This document shows, piece after piece, positions 17,044-25,604 of a stretch of DNA of 64,000 bases. Every line of letters starts with the position of its first letter. Position 1 is the stretch's first letter. The translations under genes were made by a program, and so were the position numbers. The stretch is from the NCBI RefSeq assembly GCF_014647115.1, contig NZ_BMOO01000004.1, positions 62,001 through 126,000 on the forward strand, given 5' to 3'. Origin of the DNA: Halarchaeum rubridurum. GTDB taxonomy: Archaea; Halobacteriota; Halobacteria; Halobacteriales; Halobacteriaceae. Under the pieces are notes generated by a model. That model made no database searches. It was not told the origin of the DNA and worked only from the letters and a program-made list of their open reading frames with translations.

Positions 17044-19722
17044 TCACTCGTCGCGCACCGTCCATCCCGCCGAGGTCTCGGTCATCCGGCCGACGTCGCC
17101 GACGCCGCGCGGGCCCGGCGGGACGACCGCGACGACGCCCGTCCGATACCCGAAGTCGATGCGCCGGTTCCGCCCGAGGCGCTCCGCGCGGCCGTCGCCG
17201 TCCACGTCGAGCGTCACGGGGGCGTTCGCGCGGACGTAGCGCAGCGAGCCGTCGGCGACGCCCGGCCGGCCGAGCGGCACGGCGACCGCGAAGCGCGCGT
17301 AGCCCCCGCGGGCCGCGACGTGCCACGCGTTCGCGGTGACGTACCACTGGCCGGGGAGGGGCAGGAGCGGCAGGCCCGAGGGGAGGAGCGCGAGCGTCGA
17401 ACGCGCCAGCGCGCGCTCGGCGGCCGTCCCGACCGCGTCCGACGCGGTCCCCACGACACGCTCCCGGACCGGGTCGACGGCCGACCCGCCGACGACGAGG
17501 GCGGTCCCGGACTGCCGGTCGCGGACGGCGTGGCCGAGTCGCGCGGCGAGGAATCCCGGCCTCGCGGCACCCCGGGCGGCCGCCTCGTCGGCGAGCGCCG
17601 CGGGGAGCGAGCCGTTGGCGACCGCGAGCGCGCGCGTCCCGGGCGTCGACCAGCGCGCGAACGCGGCGTCGAGGGCGCGCTCCCGGGCCGCCGAGGGAAG
17701 CGTCGTGTGTCGCCGGAGCGTCGCCGCCATCGTCTCGCGCGCCGTGGCGCTCGCCCCGACGACCGCGTGTTCGAGCGCCGCGCGTTCGACTCCGGCCCGC
17801 TCGGCCGCGGACAGGGTTTGGGCGGCCACGGCGTACGAGACCGGTTCGGCGTGGCCCGTCCGTAGGAAGGCGAACACCCGCTCGACGATGTCCGCCGACG
17901 GCACCGTGAACAGGTTGTCGTTGCGGGCGGCGAGCGGGTAAGCGGGGTCCGCGACCGGCGCGTCCGCGGGCGTCACGCGGGCGAGCGAGAGGTACGCGGG
18001 GTCGGCGGAGACGGTCATCGGGACGGGTGGGGCGTCCGGACCGGCGAGGGCCGGCGGCGTGACGGCCACGCCGCTCCCGGTCAGTCGCTCGCGGAGCGCG
18101 GTCTGCGCCGTCGCCAGCGTCGAGCGCCGCGCGGCGACCGTCTCCCGCACCCGGTCGGCGTAGGCGGCACGGGCGAGCGCACCGGCGCGTTCGTCGACGG
18201 TCGGCGACGCCGGCATCCCCGCGACGGTCGCGTCGACGGCGGGCGGGAGGTCGGCGAGCGGGTCGCCGTCGAGGAACACACGGCGCTCCGCGTGCGTGGT
18301 GACGTTCCGGAGCGCCGCGTGCGTCCGCCCGAGGGCGTCGAGGACCGCGCGGCGGCGCGACGCGGGCACGTCGGGGTGGACGACGAATCGGGTGTCGAGC
18401 GTCCCGGCGACGGCGCGGCGCGCGAGCGAGCGGCCGAGCGCGTCGTCGATGGCGCGCCGGACCGCACGCTCGCGGACCCACGACGGGCCGTCGCTCACGT
18501 CGGGCAGGCCGCGTCCGGTCACGGGGCGCGCGCCGACGACGACGGCGACCCGGTAGCTCTCGTTGCCGACGGTGACCGAGCGCGAGGACGAGTCGACGCG
18601 CGTGTACCCCCGCGAAACGGCGGGCGTCGGCGGGCGGCCGTCGCTCGACACGCGGACGCCGAGACGGACGGCGACGGCGTACGCGCGCCGTATCGTCCCG
18701 TCGAGCGAGTCGTGACCGTCGCCGTCGCTGAAGGCGACGAGCGCGTCGTCCGCGGCGGGTTCGAGGGGCACCGGCTGGGGGTTCGCGGTCCCGGGGTCGA
18801 CCCGCGAGAGCGCCTCGTTGGCGAGGGCCGCGCCGGTCCCGTTCCGTCCGTCGGCGGTCGCCCGCGCGCCGGCGAGCAGGTCCTTCGCCGCGACCGTGAC
18901 GGCCGCGCGACGCGTCGCGCTGACGCCGAGCGGGTCCGCGCTCCCGAAGGTCGCGCGTTCGAGCGAGAGGACGCCGCGGTTCGTGGCGAGCGCGACGTGG
19001 CGGTTCGCCACGACGTTGGTGATCGGCGCGCCGCCGTACTGCGCGAGCCCCCGCGCCTCCGCGAGCGCGGTGAGCGAGACGGTGGCGCGACGCGCGAGGC
19101 CGGGACCGTCGGCGACGCCGCGGTCGAGGCGCGTTTCGAACACGCCGACGCGCTCGTGGACGGCGAGGACCGGCGTCGGCGCGGTGACGGTGATGGAGCG
19201 CTCGCGCGACTCGACGACGGCGCGTGCGCGGGTGGCGACGACGCGGACGCCGTCGATGCGGACGCGGAGCGCGGTGTCGCTCTCGACGCCGGTGAGCGTC
19301 ACGCGGTCGATAGCAGCGTCGGCGTCCGCGGGCGAGTCGATTTCGGGGAGCGATGCCGTCGCGGTGACGCCGTCGAGCGTGACGGCGCTCGCGGGAAGCG
19401 CGTCCGCGACCGCGAGGTAGACGCGGAGGCGGAGGGCGTCCCGGAAGGGGTCGGAGGCGTTCAGGACGCGGCCGTAGGGCGTGTCGGCGCGTTCGAGCAC
19501 CGGGTGCCGAGCAGCGTCGACGCTCGCGCGCAGCACGGCGCGCTCGGTCGCGGCGTGGGTCGCCGTCCACGACGCGTCGAGGGCGGGCCCGGCGTCGTAC
19601 CCCGACGGCGCGGGCCGGCCGGCGATGCCGGCACCGAGCGCCGCGCTGGTGAGCAGGAGAAGCGCACCGATGACGGCGAACGGGACGCGACCGCGCTGGT
19701 CCGGGAAGGGGTCGAGCTTCAC
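17044..19722 (-). CDS. large exported protein of pilus-like operon (DUF7286-like)
   Basis: The GTG start overlaps the previous stop as GTGA and gives 892 residues. After DPFPDQRGRVPFAVIGALLL a single hydrophobic helix anchors the protein; the QRGRVPF...helix layout resembles a type IV prepilin-like leader. The rest is a long beta-rich, Arg/Ala-rich extracellular region with no known domain. Near the end a GQWYVTANAWHVAARGGYAR-like segment and DVDGDGRAERLGRNRRIDFG suggest a folded C-terminal module. Position as last gene of the secretion operon points to a surface pseudopilin or tip protein. Confidence 0.7.
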   Translation of the reverse strand: MKLDPFPDQRGRVPFAVIGALLLLTSAALGAGIAGRPAPSGYDAGPALDASWTATHAATERAVLRASVDAARHPVLERADTPYGRVLNASDPFRDALRLRVYLAVADALPASAVTLDGVTATASLPEIDSPADADAAIDRVTLTGVESDTALRVRIDGVRVVATRARAVVESRERSITVTAPTPVLAVHERVGVFETRLDRGVADGPGLARRATVSLTALAEARGLAQYGGAPITNVVANRHVALATNRGVLSLERATFGSADPLGVSATRRAAVTVAAKDLLAGARATADGRNGTGAALANEALSRVDPGTANPQPVPLEPAADDALVAFSDGDGHDSLDGTIRRAYAVAVRLGVRVSSDGRPPTPAVSRGYTRVDSSSRSVTVGNESYRVAVVVGARPVTGRGLPDVSDGPSWVRERAVRRAIDDALGRSLARRAVAGTLDTRFVVHPDVPASRRRAVLDALGRTHAALRNVTTHAERRVFLDGDPLADLPPAVDATVAGMPASPTVDERAGALARAAYADRVRETVAARRSTLATAQTALRERLTGSGVAVTPPALAGPDAPPVPMTVSADPAYLSLARVTPADAPVADPAYPLAARNDNLFTVPSADIVERVFAFLRTGHAEPVSYAVAAQTLSAAERAGVERAALEHAVVGASATARETMAATLRRHTTLPSAARERALDAAFARWSTPGTRALAVANGSLPAALADEAAARGAARPGFLAARLGHAVRDRQSGTALVVGGSAVDPVRERVVGTASDAVGTAAERALARSTLALLPSGLPLLPLPGQWYVTANAWHVAARGGYARFAVAVPLGRPGVADGSLRYVRANAPVTLDVDGDGRAERLGRNRRIDFGYRTGVVAVVPPGPRGVGDVGRMTETSAGWTVRDE

Positions 19723-20216
19723 CGCGACCACGTCCGGAGGGTGAGGTGGACGGGCGCGTCGCCGCACGCGGGTCGCTCGCCGGTCGGCACCACGAACGTC
19801 ACGGCGTCGACGGCGACGCCGGGCGGTGGCGTCGCCCCGGCGGTGAGCGTCGTCGCGCGACACGGGCCGTCGGGCCGCCACGACGCCGTGAGCGACGCGC
19901 GACCGGAGGCGTTGGCGAGGCGGCGGGCGGCGGCGCGTTCGACCGCCGCGACGTAGCCGGGCGGGGCAGTGTCGCCGCCGCGCGCGACGGCGGCGTCGGC
20001 GAACAGCGCGGCGACCGAGCCACGAACCGGAGCGCCATCGACGGGCACGGTGGCGGTGCTGTCGAGCGCGGCGCGCGCCGTCGCGGCGGGCGCGGTGTCG
20101 GCCGCCGGCGTCGGCGGCGCGATTCCGGCGAGCGTGACGACGGCCCCACCGACCAGGAGGACGCAGACGGCGACGTCGAGGACGGTACTGAGCCCGCGCG
20201 AGCGCGTCACGGCCAC
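19719..20216 (-). CDS. pilin-like membrane-anchored protein (DUF7284-like)
   Basis: This 165-residue protein has a single N-terminal hydrophobic helix after TRSRGLSTVLDVAV, and a small exported domain with two cysteines (GPCRATT and PACGDAP) that could form a disulfide. The short basic leader plus helix fits a type IV pilin-like substrate, although no cleavage site can be proved. It overlaps both neighbours: its start overlaps the end of the preceding gene by about ten bases and its stop overlaps the next start as GTGA. Confidence 0.65.
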   Translation of the reverse strand: MAVTRSRGLSTVLDVAVCVLLVGGAVVTLAGIAPPTPAADTAPAATARAALDSTATVPVDGAPVRGSVAALFADAAVARGGDTAPPGYVAAVERAAARRLANASGRASLTASWRPDGPCRATTLTAGATPPPGVAVDAVTFVVPTGERPACGDAPVHLTLRTWSR

Positions 20217-20596
20217 ACCGCCACGGTGAGTCGCCCCGGTCTGACGCGGTCGGGGCCGACGCGGACCGGGAGGGGTGCAGCGGCGACGTCGGCGCGGCGC
20301 GGGCGGGGCGGCCCGACGGTCCAGACGCGCGTCGGCGTGCGGAGCGTCGCGTTCAGCGAACCGGTGTGCGAGAGCGTACGGACCGCGGGGCGGAGCGTCG
20401 CGGGGTCGGCCGGCCCCGGGCCGAGGTCGGCGACGAGGGCGGCGAGCGCGTCGTCATCGGCCGTCGTCGGCGTCGCGTGGCCGGTCGGGACGGCCGCGTA
20501 GGCGGACGCGTAGACGCCGAGCGCGATAGTGAGCGCGAGGACGGCGGCGAGCGCGGCGGTCGGTTCGACCTGCGCCCTACCCGAGGAGCGTGACAT
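20207..20596 (-). CDS. pilin-like membrane-anchored protein (DUF7285-like)
   Basis: This 129-residue protein begins MSRSSGRAQVEPTAALAAVL and continues into one hydrophobic helix; a Glu follows the RAQ motif at the place where pilins carry the conserved +5-type acidic residue. The outer domain is short and basic-Pro rich. ATG at 20596 is used; a GTG two codons earlier is possible. It overlaps the genes on both sides, so expression is almost surely coupled. Confidence 0.65.
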   Translation of the reverse strand: MSRSSGRAQVEPTAALAAVLALTIALGVYASAYAAVPTGHATPTTADDDALAALVADLGPGPADPATLRPAVRTLSHTGSLNATLRTPTRVWTVGPPRPRRADVAAAPLPVRVGPDRVRPGRLTVAVWP

Positions 20597-21044
20597 CGCC
20601 ACCCCCGAGACGAACGCGGCGAGCGGTCAGCGAGTCGGCGCACGGCCGCCAGCCGGCCTCGGTGCCCGAGGCACGGGCGCGGCGGACGTCGGCGCGGAAG
20701 TCCCCGAGCGTGGGGTAGACGACGCTCGGCGACGCTCCCCGGAGGACGCGGCGGAGCGCGGGGGTGTCGGCGGGCGTGATCGGGCGCGCGAACGTCGCGT
20801 GCGTGGTGCCGGCGTCGTTGCGGAGCGCGACGCTCGCGGAGCGGACGCGGACGGTCGTCGCGGTCGTCGGGACGGTGCGCGCGGCGGCGTGGTCGCCGGC
20901 CGTGACGGCGTCGGCGGCGTTGGCGACGGCGGTCGCGTCCGGCGTCGGTGTGCTCGGGACGGCGGCGACGGCCGCGAGCGCGGTTCCGGCGACGAGCGTG
21001 AGGGCGACCCACGTCGGGAGCGCGTCGCCCTGCGTGTCGAACAT
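20577..21044 (-). CDS. pilin-like membrane-anchored protein (DUF7283-like)
   Basis: This 155-residue protein starts MFDTQGDALPTWVALTLVAG and has one hydrophobic helix (about 11-30), then a small outer domain with LRRVLRGASPSVVYPTLGDF. No catalytic motif is seen. It lies 36 bases after the TadC-like gene and overlaps the next gene by about 20 bases. With the two following genes it forms a set of three small one-helix proteins, as expected for minor pilins or assembly factors. Confidence 0.65.
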   Translation of the reverse strand: MFDTQGDALPTWVALTLVAGTALAAVAAVPSTPTPDATAVANAADAVTAGDHAAARTVPTTATTVRVRSASVALRNDAGTTHATFARPITPADTPALRRVLRGASPSVVYPTLGDFRADVRRARASGTEAGWRPCADSLTARRVRLGGGDVTLLG

Positions 21045-21080
21045 GGACCCGGGTGAGCCGCCATCGCGTAAGAACTCGCG

Positions 21081-22766
21081 CTAGAGCAGGAGCGCGGTGA
21101 CGGCGGCGGCGCAGGCGTAGCACGCGCCGGCGCTGGCGAGCGCGACGCCGACGCGGTGGCAGAGCGGCGCGGGCCGGAATCCGCGGTCGAGGCAGACGGC
21201 GAGCGCGGTGAGGACGACGGCGGACCACGCGACGTAGCCGCCGACGACGAGGCCGAGCGTCGGGACGACGAGCGTGCTCCCGGTGCCGTCGAAGGAGCCG
21301 ACGTGGCCGGCGAGCGTGACGGTCGCGCCGGCGATGACGGGCGCGAACAGTCCGGCGGTTCGGACGAGGGTGTCGACGAGGTCCGCGAGGTCGGCGCGCG
21401 CCTCGGTTTCGAGGCGGTGGACGGCGTCGAGGCCGCCCGCGACTTCGGTGAGAACGCGTCCGCCGGCCGCGCCGCCGGTCGCGGCGTCGAGGACGAGGCG
21501 GACGGTCCCGGCGGTGCGCGGGCCGTGCTCGGGGCCGAGGACGCCGCGACGGCCGAAGAAGGCGGCGTCGAGCGGCCGGCCGAGCGCGCGGCGGGTGCGG
21601 TCGGCGGCGGCGAACAGCTCGCCCGCCGGCCCGTCGAGGGTGCGGCCGACGGCGGCGACGGCAGTCTCGGGCGGGTCGCCGGCCGCGAGGCGTCGGCCGA
21701 CGACGGCCGTGGCGTCGGGGAGCCCGTCGGCGACGCCCGCGGCGCGCTCGTCGAGGGCGAGGACGGGCCGGGTGGCGACGGCGAGCGCCGTGCCGAGCGC
21801 GCAGCACGGGGCGGTGACGGGGAGCGCCCAGGCGACGCCGAGGACGAGACAGCCGACGGCGGCGAAGGTGCCGGCGCCGAGTCCGGCGAGCGCGGCCCGG
21901 CGGCGGTCGAGGACGCGGTCGGCGTCCGCGCGACCGGCGGGGAAGACGGCGGGGCGGTTTGCGAGCGCCCACGCGGCGACGCCGAGGAGCGCGAGGGGGA
22001 GGACGACGTCGTAACAGACGGCGACGAGGCCGAGCGGGAGCGCGACGCCGGCGGCGGGCGCGACGGGGACGAGGCCGACGAGCGCGAGCGGGAGGATAAC
22101 GCCGAAGGCGTAGACGGCGTTGACGGGGCCGCGAACGGCGCGGGCGCCCTCGCGGACGTGGCGGTCGGTGGCGTCGCGGGCGGCGGCGAGCGCGCGGTCG
22201 AGGACGCGGCCGCGGTCCGCAGTCGGGGTCTCGACGGCGGCGCGGACGAGCGCGACGGCGCGGCGGAGGCCGGGCGTCGGGAGCGACGGCGCGACGGCGT
22301 CGAGCGGTGTTTCGGGCGTGCCGGCACTCGCGCGGACGGCGTCGGCGAGCGCGTCCGAGAGCGGGTCGTCGCCGGCGTCGGCGGCGAACGCGGCTGCGCC
22401 CTCGGCGGAGGGTTCGATTCGAGCGCGGAGGGCGAGGCGGGCGACGAACCCCGGGCCCGCGCCGACGAGCCGGCTCTCGTGGAGGGCGAGAACGAGCGAC
22501 GGCACGTACCGGACGGCGCACGCGCCGGCGAGGGCGTAGGCGACGACGGCGAGCGCCGCGAGGGGTGCGACGGCGACGGCGAGGAGCGCGAGGGCGGCGA
22601 GGACGACGAACAGCGCGGTGACGCGCGTGACGTCGGCGGGTGTCGCGCGCCAGCCGAGCGCGCCGAGCGTGCCGCCGAGGTCGTCGGGAGCCGGGAGCGG
22701 GACGTCGGGGAGTCGCGCGGCGATGCGGACGAGGGCGTCGTCGAGCGCCGCGGCGGGGCGGCTCAC
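21081..22766 (-). CDS. type II secretion/pilus membrane protein, TadC/PilC-like
   Basis: This 561-residue protein is an inner-membrane platform protein of the type II secretion F family. It contains clusters of hydrophobic helices (for example around residues 50-90, 235-290 and the C-terminal 100 residues) separated by cytoplasmic helical domains. GVADGLPDATAVVGRRLAAG followed by PPETAVAAVGRTLDGP marks an F-domain repeat. Such proteins interact with the GspE-type ATPase to drive filament assembly. Its start overlaps the ATPase stop by four bases, as is usual for partner genes. Confidence 0.8.
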   Translation of the reverse strand: MSRPAAALDDALVRIAARLPDVPLPAPDDLGGTLGALGWRATPADVTRVTALFVVLAALALLAVAVAPLAALAVVAYALAGACAVRYVPSLVLALHESRLVGAGPGFVARLALRARIEPSAEGAAAFAADAGDDPLSDALADAVRASAGTPETPLDAVAPSLPTPGLRRAVALVRAAVETPTADRGRVLDRALAAARDATDRHVREGARAVRGPVNAVYAFGVILPLALVGLVPVAPAAGVALPLGLVAVCYDVVLPLALLGVAAWALANRPAVFPAGRADADRVLDRRRAALAGLGAGTFAAVGCLVLGVAWALPVTAPCCALGTALAVATRPVLALDERAAGVADGLPDATAVVGRRLAAGDPPETAVAAVGRTLDGPAGELFAAADRTRRALGRPLDAAFFGRRGVLGPEHGPRTAGTVRLVLDAATGGAAGGRVLTEVAGGLDAVHRLETEARADLADLVDTLVRTAGLFAPVIAGATVTLAGHVGSFDGTGSTLVVPTLGLVVGGYVAWSAVVLTALAVCLDRGFRPAPLCHRVGVALASAGACYACAAAVTALLL

Positions 22767-24556
22767 GGGCGCGTCGCCGCCTCGGCCGCGAGCTCGCGCT
22801 CCCGCGCGTCGAGCGCGTCGGACACGGCGGTGGGCGCTTCGCCCGGTCGGGCGAGCGACGCGAGGAGGGCCGACTCGGCCAGTCGCGGGGTCGCCCGGAG
22901 GCGCGTGCCGTCGAGGGCGTAGAGCGCGTGGAACGCCCCGTCGTGGTACTCCTCGATGCGCGTGACGCGGTGTTCGCCGTCGACGCGCCCGGCGCTGACG
23001 ACGAAGTCGGTGGCGTCGAAGGCGGAGGGCGCGACGCCGAGGTCGGAGACGACGCGCTCGCGGACCGCGGCCCCGTCCTCGCCGTGGATGGTGCCGAGGA
23101 CGGCGCTGACGTGCGCGCCGATGCGCATCGCCTCGTAGAGCGTGCCGGCCTCGGTGCCCCGGACTTCGCCGACGACGAGCGCGCCCTCACCGAGGCGGAG
23201 CGCGGTGCGCAGCGCGGCGTCGGGCGAGAGCCCGTCGCCGTCGAGGTCGGTGCGGAGGCCCTGCACGTCGCGGCCGTCGCGCTGGAGCGCCGTCACGGGG
23301 AGCTCGGGGGTGTCCTCGACGACGACGGTGCGGACGTCGCGGGGGAGTTCGGCGAGGAGCGCCGACAGGAGGGTGGTCTTGCCCGCGCCGCGCGCGCCCG
23401 CGACGAGGCCGGCGGCGCCGCGTTCGACCGCGAGCGAGCAGAGCGCGGCCGCGTCGGGCGGAAGCGTCCCGCCGTCGACGAGGCGCGCGAGCGTCCAGAC
23501 GTCGCCGCCGTGCGCGCGGAACGCGAACCCGGGACCGTCGCTCGCGGGGCCGGTGACGCCGGCGACGCGGACGCGGCGGCCCGCGACGTCCTCGGCGACG
23601 GCGTCGAGCGTGGGGTCGGCGCTGGAGAACGCGCGCCCGCTCCCGGCGCGGAAGCGGGAGGCGAGGGCGCTCGCGCCACCCGCGGTGAGGCGGACGTTCG
23701 TCCGGTGGCGCTCGCCGTCGCAACGGACGTAGAGCGGCGTCGAGTCGGCGGGCGCGGGCGCGAAGACGTCGCTGACGCGCTCGTCCGCGAAGAGGTCGTC
23801 GAGGACGCCGTAGCCGCGGGTGTGTTTCCGGAGGACGCGCGCGAGCGGCGCGACGCGGGTCGGGTCGTCGACGACCGCTGCGACGGCGCGGTCGGGACGC
23901 GGGTCGTCGGCGGCGACGAGGCGGTCGACGGCGGCGTCGAGCGCGCGGTAGTCCGCGGCGTCGAGCGCGGCTTCGGCCGGCACGAGGTGGTAGAGCGGGA
24001 GGGCGTCGGGACGCTCGTAGCGGCGGACCGCGGTGTCGGGAGCGACCTCGCGTTCACCGCGGAGCGTCGCGTCGGTGGGCGGGGCGGGGTCGACGTGCGC
24101 GAGCGCGACCGCGGGCCCGCGGTAGGCCGCGAACGCGCGTTCGGGTGCAACGTCGCGGGCGGCCGCGAGGCCGGTCTCGACGGCGAGCGACGCGACGGTG
24201 CCGGCGCGGCCGGCGGCCTCGCGAGCGGCACCGAGCGGGTCGCGTCGGGCGCGCGCGGCGAGTCGGGGGTCGACGGTGGCGACGCGCGCGGCGAACGCCC
24301 CGGCGGCGACGAGGCGCGCGACGGCGTCGGGGCCGTATCGGCGTTCGAGCCCGCACGCGGTGACGCGGACGGCGTCGGTGTCGCGACCGTCGAGCGCGCG
24401 GACGACCGCCTCGCGGCAGGCGGGTTCGGCGGCGAGGTCGCCCCGCCCCGGGCAGTCGTCGGCGGTCACGTCGAGCCGGCCGTCGGCGGCGTCGTGGACG
24501 CAGGCGCACGCGGGGGGCGCGTCGCCACGCGGCGGGAGGAGGTCGGTGAGGGTCAC
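22763..24556 (-). CDS. type II/IV secretion system ATPase (GspE/PilB-like)
   Basis: This 597-residue hexameric-type ATPase would power pilus or secretion-filament assembly at the cytoplasmic membrane. It has Walker A GARGAGKTTLLSAL near residue 387, an Asp box VVVEDTPELP, Walker B ALVVGEVRGTEAG near residue 457 and a His box HVSAVLGTIHGEDG. The N-terminus carries CACVHD...DDCPGRG...ACREAVV, four cysteines that may bind zinc, followed by an unusual acidic domain. It is coupled by four-base overlaps to both neighbours. Confidence 0.9.
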   Translation of the reverse strand: MTLTDLLPPRGDAPPACACVHDAADGRLDVTADDCPGRGDLAAEPACREAVVRALDGRDTDAVRVTACGLERRYGPDAVARLVAAGAFAARVATVDPRLAARARRDPLGAAREAAGRAGTVASLAVETGLAAARDVAPERAFAAYRGPAVALAHVDPAPPTDATLRGEREVAPDTAVRRYERPDALPLYHLVPAEAALDAADYRALDAAVDRLVAADDPRPDRAVAAVVDDPTRVAPLARVLRKHTRGYGVLDDLFADERVSDVFAPAPADSTPLYVRCDGERHRTNVRLTAGGASALASRFRAGSGRAFSSADPTLDAVAEDVAGRRVRVAGVTGPASDGPGFAFRAHGGDVWTLARLVDGGTLPPDAAALCSLAVERGAAGLVAGARGAGKTTLLSALLAELPRDVRTVVVEDTPELPVTALQRDGRDVQGLRTDLDGDGLSPDAALRTALRLGEGALVVGEVRGTEAGTLYEAMRIGAHVSAVLGTIHGEDGAAVRERVVSDLGVAPSAFDATDFVVSAGRVDGEHRVTRIEEYHDGAFHALYALDGTRLRATPRLAESALLASLARPGEAPTAVSDALDARERELAAEAATRP

Positions 24557-25077
24557 GCCGCGCCGTCGTGCCGCGCTCGGGTATAAACCGTCGCCCCCGC
24601 GGCCGGCGCGACGACGACGGTCGGCGTCCGGTCGACGAGCACGTAGCGGAGCGTGAGCGTCGCCCCGTGGGTGATTCGGAGGCCCGTCGCGTCGTCGCGC
24701 AGGGTGCCGTCCGCAGCCCGAACGCGGAGGTCGACGGGGAGGAGAGTCGTCCGGAGTTCGCCGCCGACGCGGACCGCGGCGACGTCGGTCGTGGGGGCGT
24801 CGGGCGTGTCGGGCGCGCTCCCGACGAGGAGCGCGGCGGGAGCGGTCGCGGCGTCGGCTCGCGGGAGCGTGAGCGCGACGGTCCGCTCGGCCGCCGGCGC
24901 GCCGGGCGGGGCGGGCGTGCTCGCGGCGAGGGCGACGACCGCGTCCCGGACGTCCACGGCGGCGACGTGGCCGGCGCTCGCGGCGTTCGCCTCCCGGGCG
25001 TCCTCGACGACGGGCGCGGCGGCCGCGGTCAGCGCGCCCGCGAGTGCGACCGCGAGGAGGACGCGGAGGACGGTCAC
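24553..25077 (-). CDS. single-helix exported protein of pilus operon (DUF7311-like)
   Basis: The GTG start overlaps the preceding stop as GTGA, giving 174 residues. The N-terminus VTVLRVLLAVALAGALTAAA is a hydrophobic signal or anchor; the rest is a beta-rich outer domain (VGGELRTTLLPVDLRVRAAD, THGATLTLRYVLVD). The function is not recognised. Position between the coiled-coil protein and the ATPase suggests an assembly component acting outside the membrane. Confidence 0.65.
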   Translation of the reverse strand: MTVLRVLLAVALAGALTAAAAPVVEDAREANAASAGHVAAVDVRDAVVALAASTPAPPGAPAAERTVALTLPRADAATAPAALLVGSAPDTPDAPTTDVAAVRVGGELRTTLLPVDLRVRAADGTLRDDATGLRITHGATLTLRYVLVDRTPTVVVAPAAGATVYTRARHDGAA

Positions 25078-25559
25078 CGGAGGAGGCGACCGAAGAAGCC
25101 GGTAGCGTCGTCTTCGGGTTCCGAGGACGCCGGCTCGGGGAGGTCGGGAAGCGGATGCGTCGGCCGCGGGCGTTCGGCGGCCGCGAGCGCGGCGTTCGCG
25201 CGGCGCTCGACGGACTCGTTCACGGCGTCGACGCTCCCGACGTACCCCTGGAGGGATTGGACGGCGGCGTCGAGGTCGTCGAGACGGCGCTCGACGGTCG
25301 AGAGGCGAGCGGCGAGCGCGCGGTCGGCGTCCGCCGCGGCGCGGGAGTCCGCGGTCGGTGTCGGGTCGCGCTCCGGCGTGTCGTGTGCGGTCCCGTCGGT
25401 CGGGTGGTCGGGGTCGGTCGAGTGCGCCGCGTCGAACGCGCGCTCGACGGCGCGGAGTCTGGCGTCGACGTCGGTGCGCTCGGGCGCGGACGGGGCGTCG
25501 CCGCGGTCGCCGTCGTGCGTGTGCGAGTCGGCCGTCTCGGCGCGGAGGTCGGTGGACAC
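25074..25559 (-). CDS. coiled-coil protein heading the pilus operon (DUF7310-like)
   Basis: This 161-residue acidic protein has a GTG start. The central part, ALAARLSTVERRLDDLDAAV followed by QSLQGYVGSVDAVNESVERR, has heptad character and should form a coiled coil. Both ends are disordered, and the C-terminus ends GFFGRLLR, a short amphipathic segment. No enzyme motif is present. It is the first gene of an eight-gene operon in which each junction is overlapping or very short. It follows the phosphodiesterase gene by 45 bases on the same strand. Confidence 0.65.
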   Translation of the reverse strand: MSTDLRAETADSHTHDGDRGDAPSAPERTDVDARLRAVERAFDAAHSTDPDHPTDGTAHDTPERDPTPTADSRAAADADRALAARLSTVERRLDDLDAAVQSLQGYVGSVDAVNESVERRANAALAAAERPRPTHPLPDLPEPASSEPEDDATGFFGRLLR

Positions 25560-25604
25560 GCGACGCGATGGTCGCGCGTTCGTACAAGAAGTCGCGGGGG
25601 CCGC

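Noticed and set aside
20353-23190. A 945-codon minus-strand frame
   Set aside because: It is an Arg/Pro-rich shadow of the pilus operon genes in another frame, typical of GC-rich DNA.
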